Shown one piece after another: positions 25,406-34,627 of a stretch of 64,000 nucleotides of DNA (its first letter is position 1; each line of letters begins with the position of its first letter). This DNA is from Arthrobacter sp. B0490 (GTDB lineage: Bacteria; Actinomycetota; Actinomycetes; Actinomycetales; Micrococcaceae): positions 124,001-188,000 of the forward strand of contig NZ_PJIR01000005.1 in assembly GCF_002929355.1 (NCBI RefSeq). Direction: 5' to 3'. Below the pieces are notes generated by a model. It was not told the origin of the DNA and made no database searches. It saw only the letters and a list, made by a program, of their open reading frames with translations. Position numbers and translations under genes: made by a program.

Positions 25406-27085
25406 ATGGACAAGGTGCTCTCCTACCTGACGCTCGATAGGGGGCAGTTCCATGAGCTGACCCTGCGGGCACGCGTCATCCTCACCCAGCTCCCACTCTC
25501 CCTCACGGTGCTGCTGATCCTCGTGGGCGGCGTCCTCTTCCACCGCGACCTCTTCGAGAGCCGGTCCTTCCTCGTCGGGGTGGGACTGCAGGCACTGCTG
25601 CTGGTGGTGTGCGTGCTCGTGCCCTGGGACCGCCTCCCGCATGCGAGCTTCCTGGTCATCCCGCTGCTCGACTTCATCCCCATCGGACTCATGCGCTACG
25701 GCGCGGGAACGGTCATCACCGGTGTCGGGCTCCTCGCCGTGTTCCCCGTCATCTGGCTGGCCGCCTCCGGGCTCTTCCCGCGGGCCGCCCTCACGGCGGG
25801 GTTCCTCGGTTCTCTCGGCGTGGTGTGGGTGCCCGTCTTCGTGACCGACGCCGAGGTCTCCTCCCAGTCGCTCACGCAGTCCTTCCTGCTCCCGTTCATC
25901 ATGCTCGCGATCGGCGTGACCATCCGGGTGATGACGGCGAGCATGATGGCCCAGCAGGCGGTGGTCGAGGAGAAGGACCGCGCACTGCAGGTGCTCCTCG
26001 AGGAGAGTGCGCGCCGCGAGCGGCTGCTCGACACCGTGGTCAACAGCGTCGATGTCGGCCTGGTCGCTCTCGACGACGCCGGACGGCCGGTCCTGACCAA
26101 CCGCAAGCTCGAGAAACTCCGTGCGCTCACCGGCGGTGCCGGCGATACCGCCGAGGAGGACCTGCGCATCTACCAGCAGGACGGCGAGACGGTGATGCCC
26201 GCGACGCGGCGTCCCACGCGGCGCGCCGCCGAGGGGCAGGTCTTCTCCGACTACCTGCTGTGGTGGGGTGAGCGGCCCGGCCAGCGGGTCCTCTCGACCT
26301 CGTCACGCGTGATGACCAACCAGGCCGGCACACGTGAGGGATCCGTCGTGACGTTCAACGACGTCACCGAACTCGTCGCCGCCCTCAATGCGAAGGACGA
26401 GTTCGTGGCGACGGTGTCCCATGAACTGCGGACTCCGCTCACCGCGATCCGGGGCTACCTCGAACTGCTGACGAGCATCCCCGACCTCGAGCCGGAGGTC
26501 GCCTCCGGTCTCGAGGTGGTGTCGCGCAATTCGGAGCGCCTCCACAAGCTCGTCGTGGACCTGCTGTCCGCGGCGGAGGGGCCGCCCGAGATCACACCGG
26601 CGCCCACCGACTTCTCCGGCCTCGTGAGCCGTCGGATCGCGCAGGCCGAGGAGGGCAACAGCAACCCGCTGGTGCGCTTCGAGGACCTCACCGATGCGGG
26701 TCTGGTGGCACTCTGTGACGCGTCCCGCATCACCCAGGTGCTCGACAACCTGCTCTCGAACGCCATCAAGTACTCGCCGGACGGCGGCCGCGTGACCGTC
26801 CGTGCCGCCGAGGTGGACGGCGAGGTGGAGTGCAGCGTGACCGACGAGGGCAGCGGCATGTCGCCCGAGGAGTTGGAGGGCGTGTTCTCGAAGTTCTTCC
26901 GCACCTCCGGGGCGCGCAACGCCGCCATCCCGGGCGTGGGCCTCGGGCTCGCGATCGCCCAGGGCATCGTGCAACGGCACGGCGGCACGATCACCTGCCG
27001 CAGCGTGGAGGGCGAAGGGTCGGTCTTCACGTTCCGGCTGCCGCTCGCGCACATCGAACAGGGCCGGCCCCTGCAGGCCCAGTAG
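25406..27085 (+). CDS. Membrane sensor histidine kinase with PAS domain
   Basis: A 559-residue kinase. Five to six membrane helices lie in residues ~28-185, then a short coiled stretch, a PAS-like domain (~215-325), the H-box FVATVSHELRTPLTAI with His339, and a catalytic domain with DNLLSNAIKYS, VTDEGSGMS and GVGLGLAIA. The ATG at 25406 starts the first complete membrane region; an upstream in-frame extension is arginine-rich and unsupported. No receiver gene sits beside it in the same direction, so the divergent REC-PP2C protein is the best partner guess. Confidence 0.87.
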   Translation: MDKVLSYLTLDRGQFHELTLRARVILTQLPLSLTVLLILVGGVLFHRDLFESRSFLVGVGLQALLLVVCVLVPWDRLPHASFLVIPLLDFIPIGLMRYGAGTVITGVGLLAVFPVIWLAASGLFPRAALTAGFLGSLGVVWVPVFVTDAEVSSQSLTQSFLLPFIMLAIGVTIRVMTASMMAQQAVVEEKDRALQVLLEESARRERLLDTVVNSVDVGLVALDDAGRPVLTNRKLEKLRALTGGAGDTAEEDLRIYQQDGETVMPATRRPTRRAAEGQVFSDYLLWWGERPGQRVLSTSSRVMTNQAGTREGSVVTFNDVTELVAALNAKDEFVATVSHELRTPLTAIRGYLELLTSIPDLEPEVASGLEVVSRNSERLHKLVVDLLSAAEGPPEITPAPTDFSGLVSRRIAQAEEGNSNPLVRFEDLTDAGLVALCDASRITQVLDNLLSNAIKYSPDGGRVTVRAAEVDGEVECSVTDEGSGMSPEELEGVFSKFFRTSGARNAAIPGVGLGLAIAQGIVQRHGGTITCRSVEGEGSVFTFRLPLAHIEQGRPLQAQ

Positions 27086-27115
27086 GGTCGGGCTCCGGCG
27101 GGCCGGAGCAGGCTC

Positions 27116-28360
27116 TCAGGCCGCCCGCCCCAGGTCCACGGTCACCGTGGTCCCGCCGCCCGGCGTTCCCGTCACGCTGATCGACCCGTCATGGGCGGCC
27201 GCGATCCGGGCGCAGGTCGCGAGACCGATCCCGTTGCCTGCCGGATCCCCGTCGCGATGCAGGCGGACGAGGGGCTCGAGCACCCGCTGGCGGTCGGCCG
27301 GGTCGATGCCCTTGCCGTGGTCGATGACGCGCAGCACCTGCGTCTCGCCGACGCTCCCGACCACCTCGATGCGGGGAGGACTGCCGGGCGTCGAGTACTT
27401 GATCGCGTTGGAGACGAGGTTCTGCAGGAGGGCGGTGACCTGTGCCTGATCCACGCACAGCTGCACGTCCCGCACCGTGATGACCGCTTCGGAGGCGCTG
27501 CTGAGGGGGAGGACGTCCTGCAGCACGGCGTTCATCATCGTGTCGAGGCGTACGGCACGGCGGGTGATCGACCCGCCGATCCGCGAGAACTCGAGGACGT
27601 CCTCCACCGTGGCCAGCATGCGGCTCGCGCTGCCGCGGATGATGCTGAAGTAGCGTGCTGCGGGCCCGGAGGATTCGACGTCGTCGTCCTGCTCGCTGAG
27701 CTCGGCGTACCCGAGGATCGCGGTGAGGGGGTTCTTCAGGTCGTGGCTGACGCGGGCCGCGAATCCGGCGAGGTCCTCGTTGCTGCGCCGCACCACCTCG
27801 AGCGCCTCGACCAGCTGCCGCGTCTTGAACTGCAGCTCGAGGACCTCCACCACCTGCCGGGCGAGGATCTCGAGGGCCTCCTGCTGTTCCGCGTCGAAGT
27901 CGAGCACCTCGGGGGAGAAGACACAGAGGGACCCGAGGGCGTGGCCCTCCTGCGTGACGAGCGGCACCGACGCGTAGGACCGGACGTTGGCGATGCCACC
28001 GTTGACGAAGGGGTTGTCGGCGAAGCGCGGGTCACGGGACGCGTCGGCGAGCGCCGTGATCGAGCCCGAGGTGAAGACCTTCGAGCACATGGAGTCGTCC
28101 CGCGAGCAGACCGCCGGATCCACCCCGGCAGCCGCGATCTGGTGCTGCTGGTCCGCCGTGATGATGTTGATGACACCCGCGTGCATCCCGCTCACGCGCA
28201 CGGCGAGCTTGACCAGGTTGAGGAGTTCCGGGGGCGTCTCGTAGTCGACCCTGTCCACCGGCACGCCGCCGGCCTCCCCGTAGGGAAGCCGGTAGTCCTG
28301 GAGGACCGCCTGACGGGCGAGCTCCTGCAGAACCGATCCGTCGACATGGAGCAGTGACAT
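27116..28360 (-). CDS. Cytoplasmic histidine kinase with GAF domain
   Basis: A 414-residue kinase without membrane segments. A GAF domain covers residues ~45-180, the H-box is AARVSHDLKNPLTAIL with His206, and the catalytic domain has LLQNLVSNAIKYS, VIDHGKGID and GNGIGLATCARIAAAH. The GAF cysteines (CSRDDSMC) could bind a ligand or metal; that is only a thought. It is convergent with the PAS kinase, with 30 bases between. No receiver lies beside it. The start at 28360 follows GGGGG. Confidence 0.85.
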   Translation of the reverse strand: MSLLHVDGSVLQELARQAVLQDYRLPYGEAGGVPVDRVDYETPPELLNLVKLAVRVSGMHAGVINIITADQQHQIAAAGVDPAVCSRDDSMCSKVFTSGSITALADASRDPRFADNPFVNGGIANVRSYASVPLVTQEGHALGSLCVFSPEVLDFDAEQQEALEILARQVVEVLELQFKTRQLVEALEVVRRSNEDLAGFAARVSHDLKNPLTAILGYAELSEQDDDVESSGPAARYFSIIRGSASRMLATVEDVLEFSRIGGSITRRAVRLDTMMNAVLQDVLPLSSASEAVITVRDVQLCVDQAQVTALLQNLVSNAIKYSTPGSPPRIEVVGSVGETQVLRVIDHGKGIDPADRQRVLEPLVRLHRDGDPAGNGIGLATCARIAAAHDGSISVTGTPGGGTTVTVDLGRAA

Positions 28361-28459
28361 GGAGACCCCCGAAGGACGATGAGACCGGTGCGTGAGGATC
28401 CAACTATCGCATGCACCGGGCTGCGGGCGTGCCAGCCGCTCTTCGCGCCTTCTCCCGAC

Positions 28460-28489
28460 GCGGGCGGGGTGGCGGGCCACCCCGCCCGC
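28460..28489 (-). terminator. Terminator after the PucR regulator
   Basis: A perfect 13-bp stem, GCGGGCGGGGTGG (28460-28472) with CCACCCCGCCCGC (28477-28489), and a four-base loop. It starts seven bases after the pucR-type stop on the minus strand. Confidence 0.7.
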
Positions 28490-28495
28490 TGGCGT

Positions 28496-29959
28496 TCACC
28501 CGAGAGCACGGATCCGCAGGGCGAGGTAGAGGTGCACGCGGTCCGCGGTGACGGCGGGATCGTATCCCGTGAGCGTGACGACCTGCTGCAGCCGGTACCG
28601 GACGGTGTTCCGGTGGAGGCCCAGCGCCGCGGCGACGGCGGCCACCGATCCGTCGAGGTCGAGGTAGCGCTGCAGGGTGGCCAGCAGGCCCGCGCCGTGC
28701 GCCTCGTCGAAGGTCTCGAGCGGGCTCAGTGTCTCGGCGGCGAGAGCGGCGAGGGGCACGTCGGCACTGGTCATGAGGAGCGACGTGAGGCTCAGTCGGT
28801 CCGCGACGTTGAGCGCCTGGCCGCGCTGCAGGGCCTCGCGGGCCTCGAAGTAGCTCCAGCGCAGCCCATTGGGCTGCGCGTACGAGCCGCCGACACCGAT
28901 CCGCGCCGTCAGGCCGGCACCGTGCAGGTAGCGGCCGAGGTCGGCCGGATCGGGCGTGGCAGGCGTGGGGAGGACCAGGACGAGGCGTTCGTCGACGAGG
29001 CCCGCCGACACGCCGTCCCAGCCGTCGGGCAGGGGCAGCGTGCGGAGCGCCCGCCGCTGGCCCGAGGCGACGTCGACGATCAGCACGCCGTGCCGCAGCG
29101 CGGTGTCGATGCCCGCACCCGCGAGCCTCGCCGCGGCCTCCGCTCCCGCGAGCGTACCGCGCACCACGTCCTCGAGCAGCTGGCCCACCGCGTTCCGCAT
29201 GCCCGTCCGGTTCCGGGCCTGGTTGGTGAGGTCGACCGAGATCAGGTTCTGCGCGTACTCCACGACCGCGGTGCGGGAGTAGGGTTCCGCGATGGCCAGG
29301 GTGCAGCGGTCCTTCAGGCCGGTGGCGATCGGGAGGCGGTGCCAGGTCGCCGAGGCCGCGGGGTCGCCTGCGGTGGCGGTGCCGGCAACGCCCGGAGTGC
29401 GCCCCCGCCTGCCGGGACCCGAGGCGCCCGCGATGCGCGCGCCGTACTGGAACAGGGCGACGTCGGTGCGGAGCATGCGGGCGAGCTCGCCGAGCAGGGC
29501 GCCGAGGCCGCCGGGCCCGAGCAGGGCCGAGGCCAGGACCGCGTGCCCCTCCAGGAGTTCCTCCAGGCCCGCGAACCGGTCGGCGGACAGGGCGTCGGCC
29601 ACCCTCTTGCCGATCGCGATGAAGGGGACCTCGTAGGGCACGCGGAAGGCGGGCAGTCCGACGTCGTCGGCCTCCGCGAGCACGGCGGCAGGGATCCGCT
29701 GGTGGGTGAGGCCCACGCCGAACCCGATGGCGAGTGCTCCCGCCTCGTGGGCGCGCCGGACGAACGCCCGCTGGGCGGCCCCGGTCTTGAGCCGCACGCC
29801 CGTGGTCAGGACCACTTCGGCCCCGTTGAGGAACGGGCGTGGATCCTCCAGCTCGGTCACCGCGACCCATTCGATCGGATGGGGTGGAGCCTCGGCACGG
29901 CCCTCCGCGACGAGCCCGAGCGCGGCATCGGAGAGGAGATCGGGAAGGGTGATGGCCAT
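28496..29959 (-). CDS. PucR-family transcriptional regulator, likely of the GABA/putrescine genes
   Basis: A 487-residue regulator. The N-terminal purine-catabolism-type domain covers ~1-130, a middle GGDEF-like CdaR region follows, and the C-terminal helix-turn-helix reads AALGLHRNTVRYRLQQV near residue 450. It is divergent from patD-gabT; in Corynebacterium the PucR-type GabR activates gab genes, so a similar role is likely. The ATG at 29959 lies six bases after TAAACT and has no Shine-Dalgarno, so its message is probably leaderless. The shared gap holds symmetric repeats. Confidence 0.87.
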   Translation of the reverse strand: MAITLPDLLSDAALGLVAEGRAEAPPHPIEWVAVTELEDPRPFLNGAEVVLTTGVRLKTGAAQRAFVRRAHEAGALAIGFGVGLTHQRIPAAVLAEADDVGLPAFRVPYEVPFIAIGKRVADALSADRFAGLEELLEGHAVLASALLGPGGLGALLGELARMLRTDVALFQYGARIAGASGPGRRGRTPGVAGTATAGDPAASATWHRLPIATGLKDRCTLAIAEPYSRTAVVEYAQNLISVDLTNQARNRTGMRNAVGQLLEDVVRGTLAGAEAAARLAGAGIDTALRHGVLIVDVASGQRRALRTLPLPDGWDGVSAGLVDERLVLVLPTPATPDPADLGRYLHGAGLTARIGVGGSYAQPNGLRWSYFEAREALQRGQALNVADRLSLTSLLMTSADVPLAALAAETLSPLETFDEAHGAGLLATLQRYLDLDGSVAAVAAALGLHRNTVRYRLQQVVTLTGYDPAVTADRVHLYLALRIRALG

Positions 29960-29965
29960 GCCACC

Positions 29966-29971
29966 AGTTTA
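29966..29971 (-). promoter_or_regulatory. Leaderless-type -10 of the PucR regulator
   Basis: TAAACT on the minus strand, six bases before the ATG at 29959. Confidence 0.5.
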
Positions 29972-29977
29972 GGCGTC

Positions 29978-30017
29978 CACTGTGCTCCTGCACCGCCTGC
30001 AGGCGCGGTCACTGTGC
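29978..30017. promoter_or_regulatory. Symmetric operator-like element between the PucR gene and patD
   Basis: CACTGTGC occurs at 29978-29985 and again at 30010-30017, 32 bases apart (three helical turns). Between them is a perfect 12-bp palindrome, CGCCTGCAGGCG (29994-30005). It lies where a regulator of both divergent genes would bind. Confidence 0.45.
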
Positions 30018-30046
30018 AGGTATCCGTGGCAGCGGTTCTGCCCCGC

Positions 30047-30070
30047 CGGGTACCGTTCTCTCGATACCCG
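30047..30070. promoter_or_regulatory. Inverted repeat at the probable patD promoter
   Basis: CGGGTA (30047-30052) and TACCCG (30065-30070) flank a 12-base spacer. TACCGT at 30051-30056 is a possible -10, which would put the repeat over the transcription start of patD-gabT. Confidence 0.4.
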
Positions 30071-30126
30071 CGGCCCGGATGCTTCCGGGCTCCGCGCGGA
30101 CACGACCTCTCGAAAGGCACTGCACC

Positions 30127-31557
30127 GTGGCTGAGACCCTTCAGAACTACATCGACGGGGCGTTCGTGACGCCCGCCGGCACCGAGCTCCTGGACATCGT
30201 CAACCCGACCAACGGTGAGGTGGTCGCACAGTCGCCCGTGTCCTCACCCGCGGACGTCGACGACGCCATGCGGGCGGCCGCTCGAGCCTTCACCACGTGG
30301 AAGCGGACCACGCCGAGCCAGCGCCAGCTCATGCTGCTCAGGCTCGCCGACGCCGTCGAGGGCGCGAGCGACGAGCTCGTCGAGGCACAGCACCGCAACA
30401 CGGGCCAGGTGCGCGAGATGATCGCCGCCGAGGAAGTAGCCGTGGGCGCCGACCAGCTCCGGTTCTTCGCCGGTGCGGCACGCATCCTCGAGGGCAAGTC
30501 CGCGGGGGAATACCTCGAGGGCCACACCTCGTACGTGCGCAGGGAGCCCATCGGCGTCGTCGCCCAGGTTGCGCCCTGGAACTACCCCTTCCTCATGGCG
30601 ATCTGGAAGATCGGGCCCGCGCTCGCTGCCGGCAACACCGTGGTCCTCAAGCCCAGCGACACCACGCCCGAATCGACGCTGGTGCTGGCACGGCTCACGC
30701 AGGGCATCCTGCCCGACGGCGTCCTGAACGTGGTACTGGGCACCGGCGAGACCGGAGCCGCCATGATCGAGCACCCCGTCCCGGGCCTCGTGTCCATCAC
30801 GGGTTCCGTCCGCGCGGGCATCGCCGTCGCCACGAGCGCGGCGAAGGGCCTCAAGCGCGCCCACCTCGAGCTCGGCGGCAAGGCACCCGCCGTCGTGTTC
30901 GCTGACGCCGACCTCAAGCGGAGCGCGGCCGCGATCGCCGAGTTCGCCTTCTTCAACGCAGGCCAGGACTGCACGGCGATCACCCGTGTCCTCGTGCAGG
31001 AGGGGGCGCACGACGAGTTCGTCGCCGCGATGGTCGAGCACACCGCCACGCTGAAGACCGGCAATGCCGACGACTCCCAGAACTACTTCGGACCGCTCAA
31101 CAACATCAACCACTTCAACGCCGTCAACGCCGTCATCGATGCGCTCCCCGCACACTGCAGCATCGCGACCGGCGGCAAGCGGGCGGGCGACAAGGGCTAC
31201 TTCTTCGAGCCGACGATCATCACGGGTGCCCGCCAGGACGACACCGTGGTGCAGCAGGAGACGTTCGGGCCGATCGTCACGGTGCAGACCTTCACCACGG
31301 AGGAGGAAGCCGTGGAGCTCGCCAACGGCGTGGACTACGCCCTCGCCTCCAGCGTCTGGACCACGGATCACGGGACGGCCATGCGGGTCTCGCGCGATCT
31401 CGACTTCGGCGCGGTCTGGATCAACACGCACATCATGCTCACCGCCGAGATGCCTCACGGCGGCTTCAAGAACTCCGGCTACGGCAAGGACCTCTCCATG
31501 TACGGCGTGGAGGATTACACCAGGATCAAGCACGTCATGAGCGTGCTGGACGCGTAG
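30127..31557 (+). CDS. patD: 4-Aminobutyraldehyde dehydrogenase
   Basis: A 476-residue aldehyde dehydrogenase. The catalytic cysteine is in FFNAGQDCTAI (Cys282), the general-base glutamate is in LELGGKAP (Glu248), and PWNYPF lies near residue 156. The overall sequence matches gamma-aminobutyraldehyde dehydrogenases (PatD/Prr/YdcW), which oxidise 4-aminobutanal from putrescine to GABA. The GTG at 30127 has GAAAGG ahead. gabT follows 26 bases later and putrescine oxidase is encoded 3 kb away, so the pathway context agrees. Confidence 0.88.
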   Translation: MAETLQNYIDGAFVTPAGTELLDIVNPTNGEVVAQSPVSSPADVDDAMRAAARAFTTWKRTTPSQRQLMLLRLADAVEGASDELVEAQHRNTGQVREMIAAEEVAVGADQLRFFAGAARILEGKSAGEYLEGHTSYVRREPIGVVAQVAPWNYPFLMAIWKIGPALAAGNTVVLKPSDTTPESTLVLARLTQGILPDGVLNVVLGTGETGAAMIEHPVPGLVSITGSVRAGIAVATSAAKGLKRAHLELGGKAPAVVFADADLKRSAAAIAEFAFFNAGQDCTAITRVLVQEGAHDEFVAAMVEHTATLKTGNADDSQNYFGPLNNINHFNAVNAVIDALPAHCSIATGGKRAGDKGYFFEPTIITGARQDDTVVQQETFGPIVTVQTFTTEEEAVELANGVDYALASSVWTTDHGTAMRVSRDLDFGAVWINTHIMLTAEMPHGGFKNSGYGKDLSMYGVEDYTRIKHVMSVLDA

Positions 31558-31583
31558 CCGTCCCCCCGAGACAAGGAACCCAG

Positions 31584-32969
31584 ATGACCACCTTCGCAAC
31601 AACCCCCGGCACCGCCGCGCCGCGCTTCAGGCTCGAGCAGAAGCGCCGCATCACCGGCGACTTCCCCGGCCCCAGGTCCACAGAGCTGGCCGCGCGCCGC
31701 GCCGCCGTCGTCGCCAAGGGCGTCGCCTCCGGCGTGCCCGTCTACGTGGCGGACGCCGACGGCGGCATCATCCACGACGTCGACGGCAACTCCTTCATCG
31801 ACCTCGGCGCCGGCATCGCCGTGACGAGCGTCGGCGCCTCCGACCCGGCGGTCGTCGGCGCCGTCAAGGAGCAGGTGGAGCACTTCACGCACACGTGCTT
31901 CATGGTCACGCCCTACGAGGGCTACATCGCCGTCGCCGAGCAGCTCGCGGAGCTCACCCCGGGTGACTTCGAGAAGCGGACCGTCCTGTTCAACTCGGGC
32001 GCGGAAGCGGTGGAGAACGCCGTGAAGGTCGCGCGCCTCGCGACCGGCCGGGACGCCGTCGTCGCCTTCGACCACGCCTACCACGGCCGCACCAACCTGA
32101 CCATGGCACTCACGGCCAAGTCCATGCCGTACAAGACGAACTTCGGTCCGTTCGCACCGGAGATCTACCGCGTGCCCATGAGCTACCCCTTCCGTGAGGA
32201 GAACCCGGCCATCACGGGTCCCGAGGCGGCGCAGCGCGCGATCACCATGATCGAGAAGCAGCTCGGTGCCGAGTCGGTCGCCGCGATCATCATCGAACCC
32301 GTGCAGGGTGAGGGCGGTTTCATCGTGCCCGCCGAGGGGTTCCTCCCGGCGCTCTCTGAATGGGCCACGGCCAACGGCGTCGTGTTCATCGCCGACGAGG
32401 TGCAGTCCGGCTTCTGCCGTACGGGAGAGTGGTTCGCCGTGAACCACGAGGGTGTCGTCCCGGACATCATCACCATGGCCAAGGGCATCGCCGGCGGCAT
32501 GCCGCTCTCGGCCATCACGGGCCGGGCGGACCTGCTCGACGCGGTTCACGCCGGCGGACTCGGCGGCACCTACGGCGGCAACCCGGTGGCCTGCGCCGCG
32601 GCCCTCGCCGCGATCGGGACCATGAAGGAGCAGGACCTCGCCGGACGGGCCCGCCACATCGAGGAGCAGGTCACGGAGCGCTTCGCCGCCCTCCAGGCCG
32701 ATCTGGGGGAGCGCGGCATCATCGGCGAGCTCCGCGGCCGGGGCGCCATGCTGGCGATCGAGTTCGTGGAGGCGGGCAGCAAGGCACCGAACGCCGCTGC
32801 CACGAAGGCCATCGCCGCGCAGTGCCTGCGCGAGGGTGTCATCATCCTGACCTGTGGCACCTACGGCAATGTGATCCGCCTGCTGCCGCCGCTCGTCATC
32901 ACCGACGAGCTGCTGGCCGACGGTCTCGACGTGCTCGAGCGCGCGATCCGCGCGGTCGACGCCGGCTGA
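31584..32969 (+). CDS. gabT: 4-Aminobutyrate transaminase
   Basis: A 461-residue class-III PLP aminotransferase that moves the amino group of GABA to 2-oxoglutarate, giving succinate semialdehyde. It has NSGAEAVENAVK, IIEPVQGEGGF, the PLP aspartate in IADEVQSGF and the Schiff-base lysine in TMAKGIAGGMPL (about Lys300). AAGGA precedes the ATG. It is the second gene of the patD operon and ends at a very strong terminator. The usual next enzyme, succinate semialdehyde dehydrogenase, is not nearby. Confidence 0.93.
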   Translation: MTTFATTPGTAAPRFRLEQKRRITGDFPGPRSTELAARRAAVVAKGVASGVPVYVADADGGIIHDVDGNSFIDLGAGIAVTSVGASDPAVVGAVKEQVEHFTHTCFMVTPYEGYIAVAEQLAELTPGDFEKRTVLFNSGAEAVENAVKVARLATGRDAVVAFDHAYHGRTNLTMALTAKSMPYKTNFGPFAPEIYRVPMSYPFREENPAITGPEAAQRAITMIEKQLGAESVAAIIIEPVQGEGGFIVPAEGFLPALSEWATANGVVFIADEVQSGFCRTGEWFAVNHEGVVPDIITMAKGIAGGMPLSAITGRADLLDAVHAGGLGGTYGGNPVACAAALAAIGTMKEQDLAGRARHIEEQVTERFAALQADLGERGIIGELRGRGAMLAIEFVEAGSKAPNAAATKAIAAQCLREGVIILTCGTYGNVIRLLPPLVITDELLADGLDVLERAIRAVDAG

Positions 32970-32984
32970 CCCGGGCAACCGGGA

Positions 32985-33023
32985 CGGCGAAGGCCCCGCA
33001 GCGCTGCTGCGGGGCCTTCGCCG
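32985..33023. terminator. 18-bp-stem terminator after gabT
   Basis: CGGCGAAGGCCCCGCAGC (32985-33002) pairs perfectly with 33006-33023 around a GCT loop. It is just past the gabT stop and before the convergent gene, so it may work both ways. Confidence 0.8.
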
Positions 33024-33045
33024 TGTACGGGTGGATGTACGGTGG

Positions 33046-33648
33046 TCAGCCGACCGGGATGAGGGCCCGGAACTGCGGGTTCTCGGCTAGGAAGGCCTGG
33101 GCGTGCCGGCAGTAGGGGATGGGGGCGAGACGACGCTTGTGGGCGCTCAGCAGGGCCTGGCGGATGAGTACGGGCTCCAGGCCCGAGCGGCCGTAGGTCG
33201 GCCCGACGACGGTCTCGAGCAGGCGGATACGGCCTGCCCGCATGTCGTACTTCACGTAGCCGACCATGACGCCGTCGTGGAACAGCTCGAAGCGTGAACT
33301 CACGGTGTTGTCGCGGAACTTCTCGCGCAGCTTCGCGCTCTCCGTCTGCTCGGCGGCACGTGCGTCACGGCCCTCGAGGGCCTCGGCCACGGCCTCGTAG
33401 TCCTCCCGCACGCCGAACGGCGGGAAGTCCACGTCGAGGATGCGGTACAGCTGGTTGGACAGGATGCGGAGTTCGCGCGTGCTGATGGCGGAGAGATCCG
33501 TCGGGACCTCGGGAGCCTCGGGGGCCGGGGGTCCGGGCACGACGGCTGCGTCGGCGAAATCCCTGTCCTGCAGGTCGGACGAAGTGCTCCAGCTGCCACG
33601 CTCGGCGTACTGGGTAACGGTGTCAGGGGAAAGGGGTGCAAGAGTCAT
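33046..33648 (-). CDS. GNAT-like (YjdJ-type) N-acetyltransferase domain protein
   Basis: A 200-residue protein. The first ~50 residues are Pro/Ser-rich and disordered-looking. The C-terminal ~85 residues (from FELFHDGVMVGYVKYD through YGRSGLEPVLIRQAL to YCRHAQAFLAENP) match the small YjdJ/COG2388 GNAT group, with the family's late cysteine. The substrate is unknown. The ATG at 33648 has CGAGG ahead. Upstream lie a possible promoter (TTTACG, 16 bases, TTACCT) and a 15-base inverted repeat GCTAG-N5-CTAGC at 33729-33743. Confidence 0.72.
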   Translation of the reverse strand: MTLAPLSPDTVTQYAERGSWSTSSDLQDRDFADAAVVPGPPAPEAPEVPTDLSAISTRELRILSNQLYRILDVDFPPFGVREDYEAVAEALEGRDARAAEQTESAKLREKFRDNTVSSRFELFHDGVMVGYVKYDMRAGRIRLLETVVGPTYGRSGLEPVLIRQALLSAHKRRLAPIPYCRHAQAFLAENPQFRALIPVG

Positions 33649-33728
33649 GGCGACCTCGAAAATAAGTGGTTCGGCAGGCCGCTGCTTGACCGCTCTCCGA
33701 AGGTAACAGATCCCTTGCGTCCCGTAAA

Positions 33729-33743
33729 GCTAGGCCATCTAGC
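33729..33743. promoter_or_regulatory. Small perfect inverted repeat upstream of the GNAT gene
   Basis: GCTAG (33729-33733) and CTAGC (33739-33743) with a five-base spacer, just before a promoter-like pair read on the minus strand. No binding protein is known. Confidence 0.35.
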
Positions 33744-33886
33744 AATCGGCGGATCCTCCCCCCGTCGGGTCGGGGACTTCCACGCAGGGATGCGGTTCAT
33801 CGGTGCATCCGGCCAGGCCCGCCCCGACCTGCTCGAGAAGTACCCGGCGACCTCCGGTCCGGGACCGACTCAGCGGTTCCCGTAGA

Positions 33887-34558
33887 TCAGGACGTGGAAG
33901 CGGCCAACTGCTGGCGGAGCCCGGCGATCATGCCGTCCAGGCCCGCCCGGAAGGCCGCATCGGCCGCGCTCTCCGTGCCGGCGGCCGCGGCGGCGCTGCG
34001 CACGGCGGCGGTGAAGACGGGGAACGCGTCGGCCAGGGCTCCCGAGTCGAAGATGTCACCGGGTGCGGTGACGTCGAGTGCCGAGCCGTAGATGAAGGAC
34101 TCCAGCGCGACGATCGCCGGCACGATGCGGTCCTCGGGCCAGCCCGCCCGCTGGAACCCCCGCGCGACCTCCTCGTACATGCGGAGGGTCTCGGGCGCGT
34201 CGGTGACGGGCAGCACCGCGATGACCGGGACGAGCGGCGCATGCCGGGCGAAGACCGCGCGGTAGGACCAGGCCCACCGCCGTACCGCCTCGTCCCAGGG
34301 CCGGTCCGCGAAGGCGTCGAACTCGACCATGGTCATGACGTGGTCCTGCACCCAGCCGAGCACCTCGCGCTTCGACTCCGCATGGTTGTAGAGCGCGGAC
34401 GGGGCCACCCGGAGCCGTCGCGCCACGGCCGACATTGTGAGTCCCTCGTAGCCCTCGCTCTCGATGAGGGCGAGTGCCGCGCCGGTGATGCTGTCCTTGG
34501 ACAGGAGGCTGCGGGGAGGGCGCCCGGCACGCCGCGGCGCCGGCGTTGTTGCGGTCAT
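33887..34558 (-). CDS. TetR/AcrR-family regulator, likely of the putrescine oxidase operon
   Basis: A 223-residue regulator. The DNA-binding domain at ~20-68 reads DSITGAALALIESEGYEGLTM then AVARRLRVAPSALYNHAESKRE. The C-terminus is an Ala-rich helical ligand domain. The ATG at 34558 has AGGAGG nine bases ahead. It is divergent from putrescine oxidase, and the gap has a TetR-sized inverted repeat at the oxidase promoter, which suggests repression relieved by a polyamine or aldehyde. Confidence 0.85.
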   Translation of the reverse strand: MTATTPAPRRAGRPPRSLLSKDSITGAALALIESEGYEGLTMSAVARRLRVAPSALYNHAESKREVLGWVQDHVMTMVEFDAFADRPWDEAVRRWAWSYRAVFARHAPLVPVIAVLPVTDAPETLRMYEEVARGFQRAGWPEDRIVPAIVALESFIYGSALDVTAPGDIFDSGALADAFPVFTAAVRSAAAAAGTESAADAAFRAGLDGMIAGLRQQLAASTS

Positions 34559-34627
34559 GGAACCAGCCTCCTGTTGCGGTGCCGTCAACTCTACGGTCGC
34601 TCCCTTCCCTCAGGGGACGCCCGTGGC

